The position numbers and the translations under genes were made by a program. From positions 1 through 30,570 of the forward strand of contig JAHAZL010000055.1 in the NCBI GenBank assembly GCA_018384055.1: DNA of 30,570 bases. Reading direction: 5' to 3'. Positions 1-8,485 of this stretch are shown one piece after another. Positions within the stretch are counted from its first letter, which is position 1; every line of letters starts with the position of its first letter. A model generated the notes under the pieces. It worked only from the letters and a program-made list of their open reading frames with translations. It had not been told where the DNA came from and did no database searches. The DNA comes from Treponema sp. GTDB taxonomy: Bacteria; Spirochaetota; Spirochaetia; Treponematales; Treponemataceae.

Positions 1-1266
1 CTTCAGGGAGGCTTTATCTGGGACTGGGTAGATCAGGGAATTGCCGCAACTTCAAAAGACGGAAAAAAATACTGGAAGTACGGTGGAGACTTTGGGGACA
101 GTCCCTGCGACTATGACTTCTGTCTTAACGGTATTCTATTCCCGGACAAGACTCCAAAACCTGCCATGTACGAATGCAAAAGGATTTTTGCTCCCGTAAG
201 AATTGAAAGCGTAAACCTAAAAAAAGGAATTTTCGCTATTGAAAACAGGTTTGATTTTACAAAATTGAATCAGCTTACTTTTGAATGGAACATTTCCCTT
301 AACGGTAGGCTTGCAGCCAGCGGAAAACAAAAGCTTGAACCTGTGGCGCCCGGTGAAAGACAGCTTATAGCACTTCCACTGACTTTGCTCTTCAAGGGAA
401 TCGCGAAAAAAAATGATGACATTCAACTGAACGCAATCTTCAGATGGAACAAGGACATGACTTTTGCAAAGAAAGGCGACATTGTTTCCATTGATCAGAT
501 TGAAATCCAGAAGGGAAAAGGTTTTGCTGACTTTGCAGACTTTGAAAGCAGCTGTGAAGATTGTGCAGATGTAATAGATTCAATCAAGGCAAACATCGTA
601 CATGCATACACGGAAAACGAATGCGTTAAGAACAAGATCACAACAATAAATGACATTCCGACTCCATGGGATTTTGCCAACAAACCTACAAAGGAATGGA
701 TCAACAATGACCTTATGAACAGGCAGGATAAATTCGTAAAAAAATCCATTCTAAAAAAAGACTGCGGAAAATATACGGACATTGAAATCGGCCTTGAACT
801 GTCAAAGAAAATAAGCGAGTATCCAAGGGCCGGCATTACTTTGGAAATTCCAAGAGATTACGATGAAATCATCTGGTACGGCAAAGGTCCCCACGAAAAC
901 TACAGCGACAGGAATTTCTCTGCCATAAAAGGATTCCACAGGGAAGAACTAAAAAACATGGGGGTTCCTTATATTGTTCCTCAGGAAAATGGACTTAGGA
1001 CAGGAACCAATTACCTTGAACTCAATGCCAACGGAAAAACATTGCACATTCAGGGTGATGAAGAATTCTCATTCAGCATACTGCCCTACACCGCACAGGA
1101 ACTTTTCAGGTGCAGACACACGTTCGAACTTAAAGAAAGCAAGAATTGGATTTTAAGCATTGATGCAGCCCATCGCGGTGTTGGTACGGGAGCCTGCGGA
1201 CCTGACACAAGGGACGAATACAAAATAAAACCCGGCAAGTACAAGCTGCACCTCCGGGTCTGGTAA
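1..1266 (+). CDS. Beta-galactosidase, glycoside hydrolase family 2 (C-terminal part, 5' end outside window)
   Basis: The reading frame is open from the first base and gives 421 residues ending in TAA. It begins with GGFIWDWVDQG, the end of the GH2 TIM barrel of LacZ-type enzymes, followed by the W-YGGDFGD-P-D-FC-NG-PD-T-KPA-YE block that links to domain 4. The last third has the domain 5 signatures IWYGKGPHENYSDR, VPQENGLRTG and GVGTGACGPDT. The enzyme would hydrolyse beta-galactosides such as lactose. The acid/base and nucleophile glutamates lie upstream of the window, so activity cannot be judged. From the barrel end to the C-terminus it is roughly 70 residues shorter than my memory of E. 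coli LacZ, mostly in domains 4/5. The only visible neighbour is the convergent ABC ATPase gene. The family is sure; the true substrate is not. Confidence 0.93.
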   Translation, partial: LQGGFIWDWVDQGIAATSKDGKKYWKYGGDFGDSPCDYDFCLNGILFPDKTPKPAMYECKRIFAPVRIESVNLKKGIFAIENRFDFTKLNQLTFEWNISLNGRLAASGKQKLEPVAPGERQLIALPLTLLFKGIAKKNDDIQLNAIFRWNKDMTFAKKGDIVSIDQIEIQKGKGFADFADFESSCEDCADVIDSIKANIVHAYTENECVKNKITTINDIPTPWDFANKPTKEWINNDLMNRQDKFVKKSILKKDCGKYTDIEIGLELSKKISEYPRAGITLEIPRDYDEIIWYGKGPHENYSDRNFSAIKGFHREELKNMGVPYIVPQENGLRTGTNYLELNANGKTLHIQGDEEFSFSILPYTAQELFRCRHTFELKESKNWILSIDAAHRGVGTGACGPDTRDEYKIKPGKYKLHLRVW

Positions 1267-1335
1267 CTTCATCATCAAGTATTTTATAAAAAGATAAGAT
1301 AAACAAAACTGATTAAAAATGCGTAGCAGAGGTTT

Positions 1336-1386
1336 GTGTCAAACTGCGGCTTGAATGCACGGCATTCACCGGAGAAGGCTTGGCAC
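1336..1386. repeat. Nested inverted repeat between convergent genes
   Basis: A perfect 7-bp hairpin (TGAATGC, loop ACG, GCATTCA; 1352-1368) sits inside a longer pair of arms, GTGTCAA (1336-1342) and TTGGCAC (1380-1386), which pair with one G-U wobble in the + strand RNA. A further small stem (TCCC-TGC-GGGA) follows at about 1391-1400. No T-run follows directly, so it is not a classical intrinsic terminator. It lies in the 171-base gap between the ends of the beta-galactosidase and ABC ATPase genes, where a two-way transcription stop would be expected. Apart from this structure nothing was seen in the gap. Confidence 0.35.
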
Positions 1387-1437
1387 AGTTCCCTGCGGGA
1401 GCATTTTCACTCATTGAATTTTTTGCTCTTATTTTTT

Positions 1438-2235
1438 TTAGCTGAAGAGCATCCTGTCTGACAGGGTGCTTTCTTCGCCGCTGATCGTCTGGAACTTGGC
1501 AAGAAGATCCGCAACCTTAAGGTTTTTCTTTTCTTCTCCGCTTACATCGTAAACAATGTGACCGTCAAGCATCATGATAAGGCGGTTGCCGTACTGGATT
1601 GCATTGGACATGTTGTGGGTAACCATGAAAGTTGTAAGATTGTCGCGTTCAACAAAATATTTTGTAAGCTCAAGAACCTTATGTGCTGTCTTTGGGTCAA
1701 GGGCAGCTGTATGTTCATCAAGAAGAAGAAGCTTTGGTTTCTGCAATGTTGCCATAAGCAGTGTAAGGGCCTGACGCTGTCCACCAGAAAGCAAACCGAC
1801 CTTTGCATTCATTCTGTCTTCAAGACCAAGTTCAAGAAGGGAAAGCTGTTCCTTGTAGATTTTCTTTTCTGCAGCAGTAACGCCCCAGCCAAGTCCCCTT
1901 TTGTGTCCTCGTCTATATGCAAGGGCAAGGTTTTCTTCAATTTCCATTGTTGCGGCAGTACCCAGCATTGGATCCTGGAATACACGGCCAAGATACTTTG
2001 CACGAACATGTTCCTTTACATTGGTAATGTCTTCCCCATCAAGTTCAATGGATCCTGAATCCGGCATGTATACACCTGCAATATGATTGAGCAAGGTAGA
2101 CTTTCCTGCACCGTTACCTCCAATGACAGTAACGAAATCCCCGTCGTTAAGGGTAAGGCTAATATCTTTAAGGGCTTTCTTTTCTGTAATAGTCCCTGGA
2201 TTAAATGTCTTTGAAATATGACTGATAGTTAACAT
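1438..2235 (-). CDS. ABC importer ATP-binding protein, TrpZ-like (uncharacterised COG1101 type)
   Basis: This 265-residue cytoplasmic ATPase has Walker A GGNGAGKST (39-47), signature LLSGGQRQ (148-155), Walker B LLLLDEHTAALDP (169-181) and the switch histidine in MVTHN (H207). Histidine and threonine after the Walker B glutamate (DEHTAALDP, where most ABC ATPases have DEPTSALD) are typical of the family paired with TrpY-like permeases. These take up tryptophan/tyrosine in some Firmicutes and unknown small molecules elsewhere. A strong GGAGG lies just before the ATG, and the gene starts 15 bases after the permease stop, so the two form an operon. ATP hydrolysis would power import through that permease. 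The substrate is not evident from sequence. Confidence 0.88.
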   Translation of the reverse strand: MLTISHISKTFNPGTITEKKALKDISLTLNDGDFVTVIGGNGAGKSTLLNHIAGVYMPDSGSIELDGEDITNVKEHVRAKYLGRVFQDPMLGTAATMEIEENLALAYRRGHKRGLGWGVTAAEKKIYKEQLSLLELGLEDRMNAKVGLLSGGQRQALTLLMATLQKPKLLLLDEHTAALDPKTAHKVLELTKYFVERDNLTTFMVTHNMSNAIQYGNRLIMMLDGHIVYDVSGEEKKNLKVADLLAKFQTISGEESTLSDRMLFS

Positions 2236-2250
2236 TTCTTCCCTCCGACT

Positions 2251-3204
2251 TTAGGCTGCCTTTGAAACGGCTTTCTTCTTTCCGTACTTCTGCTTGAGAA
2301 CAGGAACCGAAAGGGCCACTGCCACAACAACTGCAGAAAGAAGCTTAAGGTCCTGGGTCTTCATGCCCATCTGAAGGACAATGGCAATGATTACACGGTA
2401 AATGATGGAACCAAATACAACTCCAAGGAGACTCCACCAGAACCCAAACCTCTTGCCGAAAATAACTTCACCTATGATGATGGAAGCAAGGCCAATGACA
2501 ATGGTACCGATACCCATGCTTACATCACCGAACCTCTGCTGCTGCATTACCAAAGCACCGCTCAAGGCAACAAGACCGTTGGCAATCATGAGGGCAAGAA
2601 TCTGCATGCTGTCAGTGTTGATTCCCTGGGCACGGCTCATGGCTCCATTATCTCCTGTTGCACGGATTGCACTACCAATTTCAGTTCCAAAGAACCAGTA
2701 GAGGATGGCAATGATGACAGCAGTATAAATGATTCCGACTATAAGGCTTGCAATGGATGTTGCGCTTACAGGAAATACATCACCAAGATTAAGGGCATTG
2801 TTCACCCAGTTTACAACAGTTTTGTTTGCACGGGAAAGAGGCTGATTAGGACCACCAAGGACATGCAGATTAATTGAATACAAGGCAAGCTGAACAAGAA
2901 TACCTGCAAGAATTCCCGGAATCTTGAGTTTTGTAGTAAGTACCCCTGTAAGAAGACCGGCAATGGAACCTGCAACAGTCGCAACAAGAACTGCAATGAG
3001 TGGATTTACACCGCTTACAATAAGGAGGGCGCAGGTACAACCGCCTAGAGCAAAGCTTCCGTCTACGGTCATATCTGCAAAATCAAGAATCTTGAATGTA
3101 ATGTATACTCCAAGAGCCATAATTCCCCAAAGAATTCCCTGGGAAACGGCACCAAGCATGGCACCTGAAAATGGTACGATAAAGTCCAAAAACGATTCAA
3201 ACAT
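2251..3204 (-). CDS. ABC importer permease, TrpY-like (LivH-related membrane protein)
   Basis: This is a 317-residue hydrophobic protein with about eight membrane segments. FKILDFADMTVDGSFALGG near residues 38-56 is characteristic of the uncharacterised permease family (COG4120-like, distantly related to LivH) that works with the downstream ATPase. The C-terminal block GEVIFGKRFGFWWSLLG and the lysine-rich end fit the same family. It would form the transmembrane channel as a homodimer. In the usual arrangement a periplasmic binding-protein gene comes first, but here the upstream neighbour is the divergent AraC gene, so the binding protein must be encoded elsewhere or be missing. No Shine-Dalgarno precedes the ATG; the -10 box lies eight bases upstream. 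Confidence 0.85.
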   Translation of the reverse strand: MFESFLDFIVPFSGAMLGAVSQGILWGIMALGVYITFKILDFADMTVDGSFALGGCTCALLIVSGVNPLIAVLVATVAGSIAGLLTGVLTTKLKIPGILAGILVQLALYSINLHVLGGPNQPLSRANKTVVNWVNNALNLGDVFPVSATSIASLIVGIIYTAVIIAILYWFFGTEIGSAIRATGDNGAMSRAQGINTDSMQILALMIANGLVALSGALVMQQQRFGDVSMGIGTIVIGLASIIIGEVIFGKRFGFWWSLLGVVFGSIIYRVIIAIVLQMGMKTQDLKLLSAVVVAVALSVPVLKQKYGKKKAVSKAA

Positions 3205-3212
3205 AATGGGAT

Positions 3213-3221
3213 ATTATAACA
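3213..3221 (-). promoter_or_regulatory. Extended -10 promoter for the TrpY/TrpZ-like pair, close to the start codon
   Basis: On the minus strand TATAAT (3213-3218) is preceded by TGT (3219-3221), which gives the extended -10 motif TGnTATAAT. No good -35 box is seen at 17 bases, as expected for an extended -10. Only eight bases separate the -10 box from the ATG at 3204, so transcription would begin at or within a couple of bases of the start codon. Confidence 0.6.
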
Positions 3222-3317
3222 TACAAAATAATCATAGTATAGAAAAAAATTGTATGAAAAAGCTTAAAAGCAATGGAAACATGCTCCAGGCTTCTACATA
3301 ATCCTGTTTACTTCTGC

Positions 3318-3346
3318 TTGACATACTTTAAACCCTATGCAATAAT
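3318..3346 (+). promoter_or_regulatory. Sigma-70 promoter for the araC-type gene
   Basis: A perfect -35 box TTGACA (3318-3323) is followed after exactly 17 bases by AATAAT (3341-3346), which matches five of six -10 positions. Transcription would start near 3353, just before the terminator-like hairpin at 3360. The leader would be about 74 bases. Confidence 0.75.
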
Positions 3347-3359
3347 GAGCCATCAGCAA

Positions 3360-3404
3360 AGGTGCTGGACACAGGATATAACTGTCTCCAGCGCCTTTTT
3401 TTTT
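3360..3404 (+). terminator. Intrinsic terminator inside the araC leader (possible attenuator or small-RNA end)
   Basis: The arms AGGTGCTGGACACAG (3360-3374) and CTGTCTCCAGCGCCT (3382-3396) pair over 15 positions with one wobble and one mismatch around a 7-base loop, followed directly by nine Ts. The hairpin starts only about seven bases after the predicted start site of the strong promoter and ends 23 bases before the AraC start codon. It therefore cannot serve an upstream gene, because the upstream gene runs the other way. It should stop most transcripts unless something prevents folding. Confidence 0.75.
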
Positions 3405-3426
3405 GCTTTTTTTAGGAGGTTACAGA

Positions 3427-4218
3427 ATGAAAAACGGCATGACTTATCTCGAACCAATTCAGCCTTTCTTTGAATTAAAGACAGACAACTTCTACCAGGA
3501 CTGCGTTGAATCACAGGGAAAATACTGGTTCTACAGTTTCTCAAGCAAGAACAAGTCAAATCCAAACAATGTAACCTTTTTGCCAGACGGATGCACAAAC
3601 CTTGTAATAGCATGCGGCAAATACTTTGAAGCCCACATGGTATACAATACTGTTGAAGCCGTTTCCCTTGAAATGAAGCCAGACACTGAATATTTTGCAA
3701 TCCGTTTTGAACCTGGTGAAAACCCATTCTCAAAGGGAGACGAAATAAAGGCAAACGCAGGAAAAATTCTTCCTGCAGAAACAGAAGACCTTAAGAAAAT
3801 CTATTCCCTTGTTACAAAGGAGCCTACTTTTGAACAAAGAATGGCTTCAGCATCAGACTTTCTCAAGACAATCGAAACAAAATCTTCCACAAAGGAACTT
3901 TTCAAGCAACTTCTGGACATAATCATTTCCAAGAATGGACTCATAAAAATCAGTCAGCTTGAAGAACTTGCCGGCTACTCTTCACGCTACATCAACCATC
4001 TTTTTGACATGAACGCAGGCTTGAGTGCAAAACAATTCTGCAACATCATCAAGTTCCAGCTGGTTCTTGGCGAAATCAACAGGGGTGAAAGCAATTCTTT
4101 CTCAAAGATTGCCGCCGACTACAGATTCTACGATCAGAGCCATTTCATCCACGAATTCAAGGCTTACACCGGAATGACACCCAGCGATTACAGTGAAGCA
4201 ATGAAGATTGCAGGATAA
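3427..4218 (+). CDS. AraC-family transcriptional regulator
   Basis: From the ATG at 3427, six bases after a full AGGAGGT, the protein has 263 residues. A longer reading from a TTG at 3403 lies within the T-run of the terminator and is not used. The N-terminal 130 residues (LPDGCTNLVIACG, FAIRFEPGENPF) resemble the sensor domain found in DUF6597-type AraC regulators. The C-terminal 90 residues carry two helix-turn-helix units: GLIKISQLEELAGYSSRYIN, and FSKIAADYRFYDQSHFIHEF before the classical F-YTGMTPSDY ending. It should bind DNA and respond to an unknown ligand. It diverges from the TrpY/TrpZ-like pair, which makes that operon a plausible target, and its own leader holds an intrinsic terminator. 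Confidence 0.9.
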   Translation: MKNGMTYLEPIQPFFELKTDNFYQDCVESQGKYWFYSFSSKNKSNPNNVTFLPDGCTNLVIACGKYFEAHMVYNTVEAVSLEMKPDTEYFAIRFEPGENPFSKGDEIKANAGKILPAETEDLKKIYSLVTKEPTFEQRMASASDFLKTIETKSSTKELFKQLLDIIISKNGLIKISQLEELAGYSSRYINHLFDMNAGLSAKQFCNIIKFQLVLGEINRGESNSFSKIAADYRFYDQSHFIHEFKAYTGMTPSDYSEAMKIAG

Positions 4219-4252
4219 GGCTTTTGGTATTAAAATATATTCCGGTGACAAT

Positions 4253-5371
4253 ATGAAAACGAGAGTTTTTTTTTCAATCGGAATATGCCTTATACTACTC
4301 TCCTGTTCAAGCAACAGGGTTCAAACTGTTTCAAATAATAGAGAATTGAATCTGCTTTTCGCAGGGGACATTATGGCACATACAGAGATTACGGAAAGAA
4401 ATTATGATTCCGTACTTTCAGACATTGAACCCATCATAAAAAAAGCAGACTTTGCCTTTGCAAACTTTGAATCTCCAGTAAATGATGATTTGCCGCAATC
4501 AAGCTACCCAGTCTTCAACTGTCACAGCGACTATGCAGAAAAAATCATTTCAAGTGGATTCAATGTATTCAGCCTTGCCAACAACCATACAAATGACTTG
4601 CACCTAAAGGGAATAAAATCAACAAAAAAGTATTTTGATTCAAAAAAAGCAGAAGGAATATTTTCAGCAGGACTAAAGGATTCTGAAAACTGTCCAGTAA
4701 AATTTATAGTCATAGAAAAAAACGGAATAAAAATTCTTTTTGCTGCAGTTACGGAAGTTCATAATTTTTCCACAGAATTCCAATGGTTTGATTATATTAA
4801 GCCAGATGAATCTTCAAGGAAGAATTTTCTTGAACAAATCAAATATGAAAAAGCCAATTCAGGATGTGATGTCCTGATTCTTTCTTTACACACATCAGAA
4901 CCTGAATATGAGCTTAGCATTGCAGAAAAAAGCAAAAACTTTTATTATTCAATTATAAATTCCGGAGTAGACATCCTATGGGTAAATCATCCTCATGTTC
5001 CTAAGGAATGGGAAATCATCCACACTGCGGATAACAAACAGAAAACCATTTTTTATTCTGTAGGAAACACTGTAAGTTCTCAAAGAAGAAATCCTGATTT
5101 TTTAAAACCGGATTCCAGGAAAGAATTTAAGGGCGACAGTTTTCTTTTCAGCGTGAAAATAAAAAAAGCAAGCGACGGAATGATGGTCGGCACACCCGAA
5201 CCAACATTGATTACAACCTACATTAAAGACGGTAAAGATTTTGTCACAAAAAAACTTGACGACAATCTTATTCAATCACTGAAAGAAGAAGGCAATGACA
5301 AATGGGCTTACTATCTTTCAGAAAGAAAAAAAGCATTGAGCAAAATTAAAGGAAAAGATACATGGCAATAA
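4253..5371 (+). CDS. CapA-family metallophosphatase-like lipoprotein
   Basis: The start at 4253 is chosen because it gives a clean lipoprotein signal: MKTR, a hydrophobic core, then LLSC with the lipidated cysteine at residue 18. An upstream ATG (4208) would bury this signal and overlap araC. The 372-residue protein has the CapA (PGA_cap) calcineurin-like fold markers GDIM (38-41), NFESP (71-75), NNHTND (110-115), a WVNHPHVPKEWE block and FYSVGNTVSS. Family members act in poly-gamma-glutamate or other envelope polymer metabolism, but many CapA-like lipoproteins have no known substrate. It should be anchored on the periplasmic side of a membrane. It follows araC by 34 bases and overlaps the helicase gene by 10 bases. 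Confidence 0.86.
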   Translation: MKTRVFFSIGICLILLSCSSNRVQTVSNNRELNLLFAGDIMAHTEITERNYDSVLSDIEPIIKKADFAFANFESPVNDDLPQSSYPVFNCHSDYAEKIISSGFNVFSLANNHTNDLHLKGIKSTKKYFDSKKAEGIFSAGLKDSENCPVKFIVIEKNGIKILFAAVTEVHNFSTEFQWFDYIKPDESSRKNFLEQIKYEKANSGCDVLILSLHTSEPEYELSIAEKSKNFYYSIINSGVDILWVNHPHVPKEWEIIHTADNKQKTIFYSVGNTVSSQRRNPDFLKPDSRKEFKGDSFLFSVKIKKASDGMMVGTPEPTLITTYIKDGKDFVTKKLDDNLIQSLKEEGNDKWAYYLSERKKALSKIKGKDTWQ

Positions 5372-7956
5372 ACTACAAGGAGCTTCCAGTTTATGCACAG
5401 AAAGAACGCATTCTTGAAACCTTAAAGAACAATCAGGTCATAGTTGTTCAGAGCCCTACAGGGTCCGGAAAAACAACACAAATTCCAGTAATCCTTCACG
5501 AAGCAGGATATTCAGAAAGCGGAATTATAGCCGTTACTCAGCCGAGAAGAATAGCAGCCTTAAGCGTAAGCGAATTCATTTCAAAACAGCTCAAGACAAA
5601 GTATCCGGGACTAGTCGGATATAAAATGCGCTTCGAAGACAAGACAGACATTACGACAAAAATAAAAATAATGACAGACGGAATTCTCCTTCAGGAAATG
5701 AAGCTTGACCCTTACATGTCAAAGTATTCCGTAATCATGGTTGATGAAGCCCACGAAAGAAGCCTTAACATTGACTTTGTACTTGGTCTTCTGAAAAGAG
5801 TTCTTGCTGTCCGTCACGACTTTAAGGTAATCGTAAGTTCTGCAACAATGAACGCAGAAAGTTTCAGCAATTACTTTGGGGGCTGTCCTATAGTCACCAT
5901 TGATACACAGACTTTCCCTGTAACGATGGTTTATGATCCTCCCGCTTTAAATACAACAACCCTTACAGCCGAAGGTACAGAAGCCCTTCTTTCTAAAATC
6001 GAAAAGACAATTGATAGAGTTCTTGACAACAAAGGAACTGGAGACATTCTTGTTTTCCTCCCTGGTGAAAAAATCATCAAGGACTGCATGGAACGCCTTT
6101 ACAACAGTACATTCAGAAGCAAAATTCATATAGTACCTTTATATGGAAGGCTCCCAAAAGAGGAACAGGAAAAAGTTTTTGACAGTGCACCTTTCGGAAA
6201 GAAAAAGGTTGTGCTTAGCACAAACATTGCGGAAACTTCTGTTACTATAAATGGAATAACAACGGTCATAGACAGCGGTCTTGCAAAACTGAACTTCTAT
6301 AGTCCAAGAACCTTTACTTCAAGCCTCAATGAAACCCCTGTTAGCCGTGCCAGCTGCAACCAGAGAAGAGGCCGTGCAGGACGAACTTGCGAAGGCACCT
6401 GCTACAGACTTTACAGTCGCGAGGATTTTGACAGCCGGCAGGAATATACAACGGAAGAAATCTATAGAACTGACCTTAGCGAAGTTGTACTCCGTATGGC
6501 AGAACTTGGAATTACAGATTTTGAAAAGTTTGACTTTATTTCACCACCAGGTCGAGAAGGTATCATCGGTGCTATAAACACACTGAACATGCTTCACGCC
6601 CTTGAGAGCGACGGAACATTGTCACCAACAGGAAAACTCATGGTTGAATTTCCATTGGAACCACGAGTATCAAAAATACTCGTAGAAAGCATCATGAGGT
6701 ATCCAGATGTTCTGGAAGATGTAATCATTGCAGCCGCATTCCTAAGCACTCAGTCTCCATTTGTCCTTCCAGTCGGTGAAGAAATGGATGCAAGAATGGC
6801 ACACCACTCTTTCAGGGACATCCAGGGTGACTTTGTAACCTATGTAAAACTTTTCCGTACATACATGGATCAGCCAAACAAGGAAAAATTCTGCAAGAGG
6901 AGTTACCTTGACGAGCGTGTAATGGCAGAAATAGTAAACATCAAGGAACAGCTTGAAGAAATCATTTCAAAAAGGCTTCAGATGCCTATTACTGGCGGTG
7001 GAAGCATGGACAACTACCTTTGCTGCATTGCAAGCGGAATGATTCAGTTTGTATGTGTTCGCGAAGGCCGTGAAAACTACAGGAGCCTTACCCAGGACCA
7101 CATTTCCATTCATCCCGGCTCTTCAATGTTCAAGACATTCCCCCTCTATATTGTTGCAGGTGAAATTGTTCGCACAAGCCGCATGTTTGCCATGAGTGTT
7201 TCTCCACTTACAAAGAAACTTATGGAACAGATAGACCCTAATCTTGAACACGAACTTGCAAAGGTACGCGGCAACAAGGGAAAGAGCCTTACTGGAAACC
7301 TTGAATATTCTGGTACTACTTTCCGCGAAGAAAGCGAAAAGGAAGCAAAGAAAGGCAAAAAGGACAAGAAAGCAAAGAAGGAAATGGACTCAGAAAATGC
7401 CATTTTCCTTGGCGGAACACAGTTTGAATTCAAGAAAATCAAAGGAAAGAAAACAGTTTTGCTTCCTTGGGCAGAATTCAAGCCAGCCATCATCATGGAA
7501 AGGAACGAAAACCTTCTTGCCCAAATCGCAGGCATGAAGGGTACAATCCTAATGAAAGGCGGCTACAAGCTTCTTGACGGCGAGAAAATGGAAATCATCA
7601 TGAAGGCTGCCAAAACATTGAATCTTGAACCAATTGACGAAAAGTCTTGGCCTAGAAAGATGAACATAAATATTCACGAAGAAGGTTCAATTCTTGAACT
7701 CATAAAGAATGTTGAGTTCATCATGCGTGTTACAGTTGCCAAGAGTGCTTCTAAAGAGCACGGTTTCATCTGTCTTTTTACAGACGGAAAGGGAACTTAC
7801 TGGTTCAAAGTATCAAGAGGTTTCGCAACGGCCATAAATGAAAGCATAGCATCACTTGAAAAACTAATTGACGATGCAGAAAACAAAAACCTTGATGAAG
7901 TTCAGAAAGAAAAGGTTAACATGATTTATCGCCTTCTTAACGGGATGTATGAATAA
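5362..7956 (+). CDS. hrpA: DEAH-box ATP-dependent RNA helicase, HrpA type
   Basis: This 864-residue helicase has motif I SPTGSGKTTQ (31-40), motif II DEAH (128-131), motif III SAT near 160 and motif VI QRRGRAGR (334-341). HA2 and OB-fold regions follow, around residues 400-640. HrpA-type enzymes unwind RNA using ATP and act in mRNA processing or in rescuing collided ribosomes. At 864 residues it is much shorter than E. coli HrpA (about 1300) and nearer HrpB in size, but the motifs look HrpA-like. A lysine-rich linker (about 652-678) separates the helicase core from a C-terminal region of about 190 residues that I do not recognise. The start overlaps the CapA-like gene by 10 bases, which suggests translational coupling. 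Confidence 0.88.
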   Translation: MAINYKELPVYAQKERILETLKNNQVIVVQSPTGSGKTTQIPVILHEAGYSESGIIAVTQPRRIAALSVSEFISKQLKTKYPGLVGYKMRFEDKTDITTKIKIMTDGILLQEMKLDPYMSKYSVIMVDEAHERSLNIDFVLGLLKRVLAVRHDFKVIVSSATMNAESFSNYFGGCPIVTIDTQTFPVTMVYDPPALNTTTLTAEGTEALLSKIEKTIDRVLDNKGTGDILVFLPGEKIIKDCMERLYNSTFRSKIHIVPLYGRLPKEEQEKVFDSAPFGKKKVVLSTNIAETSVTINGITTVIDSGLAKLNFYSPRTFTSSLNETPVSRASCNQRRGRAGRTCEGTCYRLYSREDFDSRQEYTTEEIYRTDLSEVVLRMAELGITDFEKFDFISPPGREGIIGAINTLNMLHALESDGTLSPTGKLMVEFPLEPRVSKILVESIMRYPDVLEDVIIAAAFLSTQSPFVLPVGEEMDARMAHHSFRDIQGDFVTYVKLFRTYMDQPNKEKFCKRSYLDERVMAEIVNIKEQLEEIISKRLQMPITGGGSMDNYLCCIASGMIQFVCVREGRENYRSLTQDHISIHPGSSMFKTFPLYIVAGEIVRTSRMFAMSVSPLTKKLMEQIDPNLEHELAKVRGNKGKSLTGNLEYSGTTFREESEKEAKKGKKDKKAKKEMDSENAIFLGGTQFEFKKIKGKKTVLLPWAEFKPAIIMERNENLLAQIAGMKGTILMKGGYKLLDGEKMEIIMKAAKTLNLEPIDEKSWPRKMNINIHEEGSILELIKNVEFIMRVTVAKSASKEHGFICLFTDGKGTYWFKVSRGFATAINESIASLEKLIDDAENKNLDEVQKEKVNMIYRLLNGMYE

Positions 7957-7988
7957 TATTTTTTAACCATTAAAAAAGGCATTAAAAC

Positions 7989-8017
7989 TTGAAAAATTTA
8001 TCATAAATTCTTACCTT
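7989..8017 (+). promoter_or_regulatory. Possible promoter for the small lipoprotein gene
   Basis: TTGAAA (7989-7994) and TACCTT (8012-8017) are separated by 17 bases, and the -10 box ends six bases before the ATG at 8024. The -10 match is poor (three of six). The call rests mainly on the spacing, which recurs at other genes in the window. Confidence 0.35.
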
Positions 8018-8023
8018 AGGATT

Positions 8024-8485
8024 ATGATTAAAAATTTTCAAAAATCTTTAATGCCTTTTCTTTTTAGTTTTCTTTTCATTGGATGCAAAAGTCTTGGGAT
8101 TGAAAAAACAGAAACCCTTGATTTAAGCATTGAAGAAAACAGCTATGAACTGACTTTTTCAAACGACTCTGAAGTCTCCCTTTATTTGTTTAGACTCGAA
8201 ATATATGGAAACGAATATCAGTCCGCATTAAACACTCTAGAAGCAAAAATATCTAACCAGCTGGACTCCAATATAAACATCAAGGTTCAAGTAGAAAACG
8301 AAGAATTTGAAATTCTTTCGGAATCAGAAATTTATTACATTGAAGGAAAGGAAGAGAAAATCCTGACATTTGATTTCGAGCAGGTCCCAGAAGACAGCAA
8401 GGCCGCCTGCATTACCTTTTTCATCGAAGGTAAACTTTCAGACGGCACTGTATTATTTGAAAATATAAAAAGAATCAAAAACTAA
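8024..8485 (+). CDS. Small lipoprotein of unknown function
   Basis: The product has 153 residues. The N-terminus MIKNFQKSLMPFLFSFLFIGC is a lipoprotein signal with lipobox FIGC, so the mature protein starts at Cys21 and is membrane-anchored. The rest is acidic and alternates hydrophobic and polar residues (LTFSNDSEVSLYLFRLEIYG, EEKILTFDFEQVP), which suggests a small beta-sandwich. I do not recognise a family. It is convergent with the pallilysin-like gene, and the two stop codons overlap by four bases, leaving no room for a terminator between them. AGGA three bases before the ATG is a weak ribosome site. Confidence 0.72.
   Translation: MIKNFQKSLMPFLFSFLFIGCKSLGIEKTETLDLSIEENSYELTFSNDSEVSLYLFRLEIYGNEYQSALNTLEAKISNQLDSNINIKVQVENEEFEILSESEIYYIEGKEEKILTFDFEQVPEDSKAACITFFIEGKLSDGTVLFENIKRIKN

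Noticed and set aside
1558..2058. A 166-residue open frame antisense to the ABC ATPase gene
   Set aside because: It is the complement of well-conserved ATPase motifs, rich in Cys/Lys/Phe with no family resemblance. The minus-strand gene explains the open frame.
3344..3473. A leader peptide (MSHQQRCWTQ...) in front of the AraC gene
   Set aside because: Its ATG lies within the -10 box, so it would not be transcribed, and the frame runs through the terminator into araC without a stop before it.
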